From Pararhizobium sp. YC-54 (GTDB lineage Bacteria; Pseudomonadota; Alphaproteobacteria; Rhizobiales; Rhizobiaceae): a stretch of 64,000 nt of DNA. Location: positions 372,001 through 436,000 of the forward strand of contig NZ_JAOYTH010000001.1 of assembly GCF_025847205.1 (NCBI RefSeq), given 5' to 3'. The first letter of the stretch is position 1, and each line of letters begins with the position of its first letter. Below, piece by piece: positions 56,086-64,000 of this stretch. A program made the translations under genes and the position numbers. The notes below the pieces were generated by a model. It saw only the letters and a program-made list of their open reading frames with translations. It did not search any database and had not been told where the DNA came from.

Positions 56086-56715
56086 ATGCCTGACATCGAC
56101 CTTCTGATCAATGCGCTGACCACAATCCTGGTCACCATCGATCCGCCCGGCCTTGCGCCGATCTTCCTTAGCCTCACCGTCGGCATGAGCCGGCACGAAC
56201 GCTTTCTGGTGGCCCGCCGCGGCACGCTGATCGCGTTTTTCATCCTGTCGGCCTTCGCGCTGTTCGGCAACGGCATCCTCGGCCTGCTCGGCATCTCCAT
56301 CGGCGCCTTCCGGATCGCCGGCGGCCTGCTCCTGTTCTGGATTGCCTTCGAAATGATCTTCGAGAAGCGCAACGAGCGCAAGGAAAAGAGCGGCGAAGCC
56401 GCCATTACCCGCGACCACATCCACAATATCGCGGTGTTTCCACTGGCGTTGCCGCTGATTGCCGGTCCCGGCGCGATCTCGGCGACGATCCTGCTTTCCG
56501 GCTCGTTTTCGGCAACGATCGACCGGGCCCAGCTGATCCTGGTCATCGCTTTCTGCCTGGCCATCCTGTTTGCCGCCCTCGTCATCGCCGATCGCATCGA
56601 CCGGTTCTTGGGCGTCACCGGCCGCGCCATCCTGACACGGCTGCTCGGCGTCATCCTTGCGGCTTTGGCGGTGCAGTTCGTGGTCGATGGCGTCAAATCG
56701 GCCATGGTTTTGTGA
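56086..56715 (+). CDS. MarC-family membrane protein
   Basis: 209 residues from the ATG at 56086; an in-frame upstream start 37 codons earlier lacks membrane or signal character. About six transmembrane helices. ALTTILVTIDPPGLAPIFLSLT and the mirrored NIAVFPLALPLIAGPGAISA are the two conserved MarC half-repeats. The physiological substrate is unknown; the old link to multiple antibiotic resistance is not supported for the family. Confidence 0.87.
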   Translation: MPDIDLLINALTTILVTIDPPGLAPIFLSLTVGMSRHERFLVARRGTLIAFFILSAFALFGNGILGLLGISIGAFRIAGGLLLFWIAFEMIFEKRNERKEKSGEAAITRDHIHNIAVFPLALPLIAGPGAISATILLSGSFSATIDRAQLILVIAFCLAILFAALVIADRIDRFLGVTGRAILTRLLGVILAALAVQFVVDGVKSAMVL

Positions 56716-56746
56716 CCGCGCTAAACTGCAGGCGGTTGCACGGACG

Positions 56747-56774
56747 AAAAAGGCCCGGTTTCCCGGGCCTTTTT
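56747..56774. terminator. Bidirectional terminator between marC-like gene and ssb
   Basis: AAAAAGGCCCGG and its complement ending in TTTTT form a perfect 8-bp core hairpin flanked by A and T runs, so it can stop both convergent transcripts. Confidence 0.9.
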
Positions 56775-56792
56775 GACTGTCAAGCGCTTCGC

Positions 56793-57326
56793 TCAGAACG
56801 GAATGTCGTCATCCATGTCGCGCGAAAAGTTTCCGCCGCTGCTGCTGCCGCTGGAGCGGCCCGATGGCGCCGGGGACGGGCGATCGTAATCGCCGCCGTA
56901 GTTGCTGGAGCTAGCGCCGGCATTACCGCCGTATTCGGAGCCGCCGCGGCTGCCGCCCGCGCCCTGCCCGTCACCACGGCCGCCCAGCATGGTCAGCGTC
57001 GAGTTGAAGCCCTGCAGCACGACTTCCGTCGAGTAGCGATCCTGGCCGTCCTTGTCCTGCCATTTGCGGGTCTGCAGCTGGCCTTCGATATAGACCGTCG
57101 CACCCTTCTTCAGATACTGCTCGGCAACCTTGCACAAACCTTCATTGAAGATCACCACACGGTGCCATTCGGTCTTTTCCTTGCGCTCGCCGGAATTGCG
57201 GTCGCGCCAGCTTTCCGACGTTGCAATGTTCAGGTTGGCGATCGGCTTGCCGTCCTGCGTGCGCCGGATTTCCGGGTCTGCCCCGAGGTTACCGATCAAA
57301 ATCACCTTGTTGACACTGCCTGCCAT
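56793..57326 (-). CDS. ssb: Single-stranded DNA-binding protein
   Basis: 177 residues: an OB-fold ([26 protein letters not shown]) over the first ~110, then a glycine/serine-rich disordered linker and the acidic C-terminal tip MDDDIPF that recruits partner proteins. It protects ssDNA in replication and repair. It is divergent from uvrA, with a SOS box in the shared 266-base spacer, so DNA-damage control of one or both is likely. Confidence 0.95.
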   Translation of the reverse strand: MAGSVNKVILIGNLGADPEIRRTQDGKPIANLNIATSESWRDRNSGERKEKTEWHRVVIFNEGLCKVAEQYLKKGATVYIEGQLQTRKWQDKDGQDRYSTEVVLQGFNSTLTMLGGRGDGQGAGGSRGGSEYGGNAGASSSNYGGDYDRPSPAPSGRSSGSSSGGNFSRDMDDDIPF

Positions 57327-57453
57327 CTTGCTTTTCCCGCTATCCTGCCCGGCCTTTCAGCCCGGCTACCAAATTCCAAGCGCGCATCTTAGCGACTGAC
57401 GGCCAAGCATACGCCCCTTTGCATTGCATCATCCACAAAAGATTTCAAATTTC

Positions 57454-57468
57454 GTTCTTTATTTGTTC
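57454..57468. promoter_or_regulatory. LexA operator (SOS box) in the ssb-uvrA spacer
   Basis: GTTC-TTTATTT-GTTC, an exact alphaproteobacterial SOS box, 125 bases before uvrA and 128 before ssb. LexA encoded at 15 kb is the expected repressor. Confidence 0.88.
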
Positions 57469-57592
57469 TAATAAATCCGTAATATCCTGTCAACCGACTC
57501 GTGAAGGTTGCCTGTTTTTCGGATTGCGCCTCGACATGCGCTGTGCCGTACTTAAATAGGAGCTTTCCAATGCAGATACAAAGCTGGGCACG

Positions 57593-60510
<2,918 letters not shown>

Positions 60511-60514
<4 letters not shown>

Positions 60515-60840
60515 TTGACGATATCCTCCTGGCTGTCGGGCATTTGATTGCAGATGGCAAAGTTGGGGTGTCTTTACATGCGGTCGACGAGCTTTCGAAA
60601 GACGGCCTGCTCATCGAACCGCTCATTGATGATTTTGCCAACGGCATCGCCGTGGAAGAGTACCCTGCTTATCATAAGGGACCATGCGTCCTCGTTCTTC
60701 AGCGGGATGAATTTGGACTTCCAGTTCATTTGCTGTGGGGCATTCCCGCGGGGAAAACTGAGCCTGCGGTGCTGATAACGGCCTATAGGCCTGACCCGGA
60801 CAAATGGAACGACGATTTTACGGTGAGGAGGAGCAAATGA
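60511..60840 (+). CDS. DUF4258 protein (possible toxin-like partner)
   Basis: 109 residues with the DUF4258 pattern [48 protein letters not shown]4258 proteins are often encoded directly before a small antitoxin-like protein and are suspected toxin-antitoxin components. Both ends overlap neighbours: ATGA with uvrA upstream and ATGA with the next gene, so it is translationally coupled to a DNA repair gene. No catalytic residues are defined for the family. Confidence 0.65.
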
Positions 60841-61913
60841 GGCGCCGCTCGGTTCAGCTAATCCGCGAGGGGGATTTTACCGCCGAGGTTGAGGTCGAAC
60901 TCATCGAAGACGAGGTGAATTGGTCGCCAGTTATCGGCCTTGAAGACATTCGAAAAATTGATCGCGTTCGCTCCGCTCTGCGGGCAGGTGATATCGGCAA
61001 GGCATCCGCCGAGGCGAAAATCTTTAAGCTTATTGCTGCCAATAGTCCCACCGTGAAACCCGCGGAACACGCAGGCTTCGGAGAGCCTAAACAGGAGGAG
61101 TTTAAAGGTATGACCAAATCAGGCACGATCCGCTGCGGCATTGGCGGCTGGACCTTCGATCCCTGGGAGGGGACGTTTTATCCGGAAACGCTCTCGAAGA
61201 AGCGGCAGCTTGAGTATGCAAGCCAGCAGCTGAAGGCCATCGAGGTCAACGGTACCTATTATGGCTCGCAAAAGCCGGAGACTTTCGCCAAGTGGGCGTC
61301 GGAAGTGCCCGATGATTTTATCTTCTCGCTGAAGGCCAGCCGCTTTGCCACCAACAAGAAGGTGCTGGCGGAAGCCGGTGAATCGATCGGCAAATTCCTT
61401 GGCCAGGGGCTGACGGAACTCGGACCGCATCTCGGCCCGATCCTCTGGCAGTTCATGCCGACCAAGAAATTCGACGCCGATGATTTTGGCGCGTTTCTGG
61501 CGCTGCTTCCGGAAAAACAGGATGGCCTGACGCTGCGTCATGTCGTTGAAGTCAGGCATGATTCCTTCCGCACGCCGGAATTCACGACCCTGCTTGCCAA
61601 GCACAAGGTGGCGGTCGTCTGCGCCGACCATTTCGACTATCCGATGATCGCCGATGTGACCGGCGATTTCGTCTACGCCCGCCTTCAGACCGGCAGCGAT
61701 GACGTTGAGACCTGCTACGATGAAAAACGTCTCGATCTCTGGGCTGAGCGGGTGAAAATCTGGGCGGCAGGCGGCGATATCGGCGATCTCGCCCATGCCG
61801 ATCCCGGCCACAAGCCGGAAAAGAAGCCGCGCGACGTCTTTGCCTTCTTCATCACCGAGGGCAAGGTCAATGCGCCGAATGGCGCTCGGGCACTCCAGAA
61901 GCGGGTGGATTGA
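60837..61913 (+). CDS. Antitoxin-like N-terminus fused in frame to DUF72 protein
   Basis: 358 residues if translated from the ATG at 60837. Residues 1-91 ([37 protein letters not shown]) resemble the small partner usually encoded after DUF4258 genes. From residue 92 (ATG at 61110, MTKSGTIRCGIGGWTFDPWEG) it is a complete DUF72 TIM-barrel protein of unknown function. A strong AGGAGG lies ten bases before the internal ATG, so the DUF72 part may also be made alone. No stop separates the parts. The last residues are LQKRVD. Confidence 0.7.
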   Translation: MRRRSVQLIREGDFTAEVEVELIEDEVNWSPVIGLEDIRKIDRVRSALRAGDIGKASAEAKIFKLIAANSPTVKPAEHAGFGEPKQEEFKGMTKSGTIRCGIGGWTFDPWEGTFYPETLSKKRQLEYASQQLKAIEVNGTYYGSQKPETFAKWASEVPDDFIFSLKASRFATNKKVLAEAGESIGKFLGQGLTELGPHLGPILWQFMPTKKFDADDFGAFLALLPEKQDGLTLRHVVEVRHDSFRTPEFTTLLAKHKVAVVCADHFDYPMIADVTGDFVYARLQTGSDDVETCYDEKRLDLWAERVKIWAAGGDIGDLAHADPGHKPEKKPRDVFAFFITEGKVNAPNGARALQKRVD

Positions 61914-61920
61914 TTGCTTG

Positions 61921-61977
61921 CCGCATAATTCGTTTAGTCGGCGACAACTTATGGAATTATGCAGCAAATTTAAAGTG
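61921..61977. repeat. Rhizobial intergenic palindromic repeat (family B), partial copy
   Basis: GCATAATTC (61923-61931) and GAATTATGC (61954-61962) form an inverted repeat followed by AGCAAATTTAAAGTG. Read on the minus strand this matches the right half of the element at 18611-18715 with a different loop and without the CTACAGCG hairpin. Confidence 0.6.
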
Positions 61978-63498
61978 TTATAACGACATTTTCGGGTTAT
62001 TGATGACCCGCGGCGCTATAACGGCCGGCAGCGGCTCGATCGCGGCCGCAAGCTCTTCCGCCGTCAGCCCCTCGCCTGCCTTGGTGCCTGCCCGGCCATG
62101 GCGCCAGACGCCGGCGGCGGCCGCCTCAAAGGCCGGCATGCCCTGCGCCAGGTGGGCGCCGATGATGCCGGCAAGTGTATCGCCTGATCCGGCTGTCGCC
62201 AGCCACGGCGGCGCGTTGGTGTTGATCGCGGCGCGGCCGTCGGGCGATGCGATGACCGTATCGGCGCCCTTGTAGACGATGACGGCATGGCTGCGCCTGG
62301 CCGCCGCGATGGCGCGATCGACCTTCGAGAGCGTTTGGTCAGCGTCGATATCGGCAAACAGCCGGGCGAACTCGCCGTCGTGCGGGGTCATGACCAGCCG
62401 GGTTTCGCCTCCGGCGAAGGCTGCGAAAAGCGGCGCCGAATCGTCCTTGAAAGCGGTGATCCCGTCGGCATCGAGCACCAAAGCCCTGTCGCTGAGCATC
62501 AAGGCGTATTGCCGCGCCTTCTCCATATCGCCAAAACCCGGCCCCAGTACGAAGGCGCTGACGCGTTTATCGGCAAGCCATTGCAACAGCGCGCCGGCAT
62601 CGTCGATTTCCTTCAGCATCACAGCGGTCAGATGGGCCGCATTGGCGTCGAGCGCGTCGGATGGGGACACCAGCGTCACCAGCCCGGCGCCGGCCTTCAG
62701 TCCGGCTGTCGCCGAAAGCCGTGCCGCCCCGGTTGTGAGCGGTCCGCCCGAGAAAACGGCGAGATGGCCGCGCTTGAATTTATGCGTCGATGGATCAAGG
62801 ACGCGCGCCTGTCCGGCCCAGAGATCTGCAGCGTTTTCGCAAAGCCCGCTTGCGTGGCTGCGCAGGATCCGCTCCGGTATACCGATGTCCACAACCTCAA
62901 GGCTGCCGCAGAGCGTGCGGCCCGGCAGCAGGATGTGCCCCGGCTTTCGGGCCATGAAGGTGACGGTATGGCTGGCGCGAAAACTCTCGCCCAGCACCTG
63001 CCCGGTGCGGCCGTCAACACCAGATGGCAGGTCCACCGCGATGACCGGGAGTCGCGCTTGCGCGACGGCCTGCATGATCAGAGCCACGTCATTGCCGACC
63101 GGACGGGCGAGGCCTGCGCCAAACACGGCATCGATAACAATATCGCCGGGCTGCGGCCTGTAGGCCGAAAGAGCAGCGGTGCTGTGCGCCCACGCCGCGT
63201 GGGCACGCGCGGCATCGCCTTTGAGACGAGCCGGCTCGCCCAGGCAATGGACGCGGACATCAGCGCCGCTCTGCCGCAAGGCCACTGCTGCGATATAGCC
63301 GTCGCCGCCATTGTTGCCGGGCCCACACAGAACGGCAAACCGCAACGCGTCGGGGTAAAGCCGCAGGGCTGCTGCGGCGACAGCCATGCCGGCGGACGTC
63401 ATCAGTCGAAAACTGTCGATCCCGGACAGCGCTGCATCGCGATCGATCGCAGACATTTCGGCGGGCCTAATGATCACGGTGTCGCGGGTAAATGGCAT
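61978..63498 (-). CDS. nnr: Bifunctional NAD(P)HX epimerase/dehydratase
   Basis: 506 residues. The N-terminal ~215 are the epimerase (YjeF-N; CGPGNNGGDGYIAA), and the C-terminal ~290 are the ADP-dependent dehydratase (ribokinase-like; GSGDTLAGIIGAHLAQG near the end). Together they repair hydrated NADH and NADPH. The start at 63498 is kept because it precedes the conserved MSAIDRDAALSGI helix by 14 residues. Some rhizobia have this gene beside glnB, as here, divergent with a ~340-base spacer. Confidence 0.93.
   Translation of the reverse strand: MPFTRDTVIIRPAEMSAIDRDAALSGIDSFRLMTSAGMAVAAAALRLYPDALRFAVLCGPGNNGGDGYIAAVALRQSGADVRVHCLGEPARLKGDAARAHAAWAHSTAALSAYRPQPGDIVIDAVFGAGLARPVGNDVALIMQAVAQARLPVIAVDLPSGVDGRTGQVLGESFRASHTVTFMARKPGHILLPGRTLCGSLEVVDIGIPERILRSHASGLCENAADLWAGQARVLDPSTHKFKRGHLAVFSGGPLTTGAARLSATAGLKAGAGLVTLVSPSDALDANAAHLTAVMLKEIDDAGALLQWLADKRVSAFVLGPGFGDMEKARQYALMLSDRALVLDADGITAFKDDSAPLFAAFAGGETRLVMTPHDGEFARLFADIDADQTLSKVDRAIAAARRSHAVIVYKGADTVIASPDGRAAINTNAPPWLATAGSGDTLAGIIGAHLAQGMPAFEAAAAGVWRHGRAGTKAGEGLTAEELAAAIEPLPAVIAPRVINNPKMSL

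Positions 63499-64000
<502 letters not shown>

Noticed and set aside
53622..56093. An 823-codon open frame on the plus strand opposite gyrA
   Set aside because: It is an antisense frame of a conserved gene in GC-rich DNA; the translated product is low-complexity (rich in D, A, R, H) with no known domain, and gyrA is unmistakable on the other strand.

Overview
The window is a chromosome-like segment of an alphaproteobacterium of the order Hyphomicrobiales, most likely the Rhizobium/Agrobacterium/Neorhizobium group. Gene order (gyrA-coaD-two cyclophilins-queA-tgt; rlpA-dac-tmk-holB-metG-tatD), the SOS box form GTTC-N7-GTTC, the truncated glnB at the right edge and two families of rhizobial palindromic intergenic repeats all point there. 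Coding density is high and GC-rich. There is no prophage or CRISPR array, and only one transposase remnant.

Layout. 1-9 kb: the end of a threonine dehydratase, a hydrolase, a HlyU-like protein, a membrane diguanylate cyclase, a divergent Lrp-type regulator/alanine dehydrogenase pair, and a four-gene minus-strand operon (cysteine synthase, AlaX, mercaptopyruvate sulfurtransferase, GNAT). 9-12 kb: a ChrR-like protein, a short-chain dehydrogenase and a cyclopropane fatty acid synthase; the first two have lost key metal or catalytic residues. 12-17 kb: small exported or membrane proteins, three tRNAs (Asn, Cys, Ser) and lexA. 17-25 kb: cell-envelope genes (RlpA, a DacF-like protein lacking two active-site motifs) followed by tmk-holB-metG-tatD-MBL. 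25-26.7 kb: purC and an IS30-type remnant.

26.6-45.8 kb is the most interesting part: a nitrogen-scavenging island. A GntR regulator is divergent from a BMP-type ABC transporter operon that carries two isochorismatase-like amidohydrolases (the first matches biuret hydrolase residue for residue at the active site) and a cupin. Next comes a guanidine-I (ykkC) riboswitch with its terminator, then an NrtABC-like transporter, two DUF1989 proteins (carboxyguanidine deiminase type), a biotin-dependent urea/guanidine carboxylase and allophanate hydrolase. Both halves have sigma-54 (-24/-12) promoter sequences. The two halves should converge on allophanate: biuret (perhaps triuret or guanylurea) from the left and guanidine or urea from the right, with one allophanate hydrolase shared.

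45.8-64 kb: a DUF4864 protein, tgt-queA, two cyclophilins, coaD, two tiny membrane proteins, an RTX serralysin-type protease with a 12-G tract in its coding region, gyrA, marC, ssb divergent from uvrA with an SOS box, a DUF4258 gene overlapping an antitoxin-like segment fused to DUF72, nnr (NAD(P)HX repair) and the start of glnB behind a sigma-54-like promoter. All assignments come from reading the sequence and remembered family features; no database search was run.
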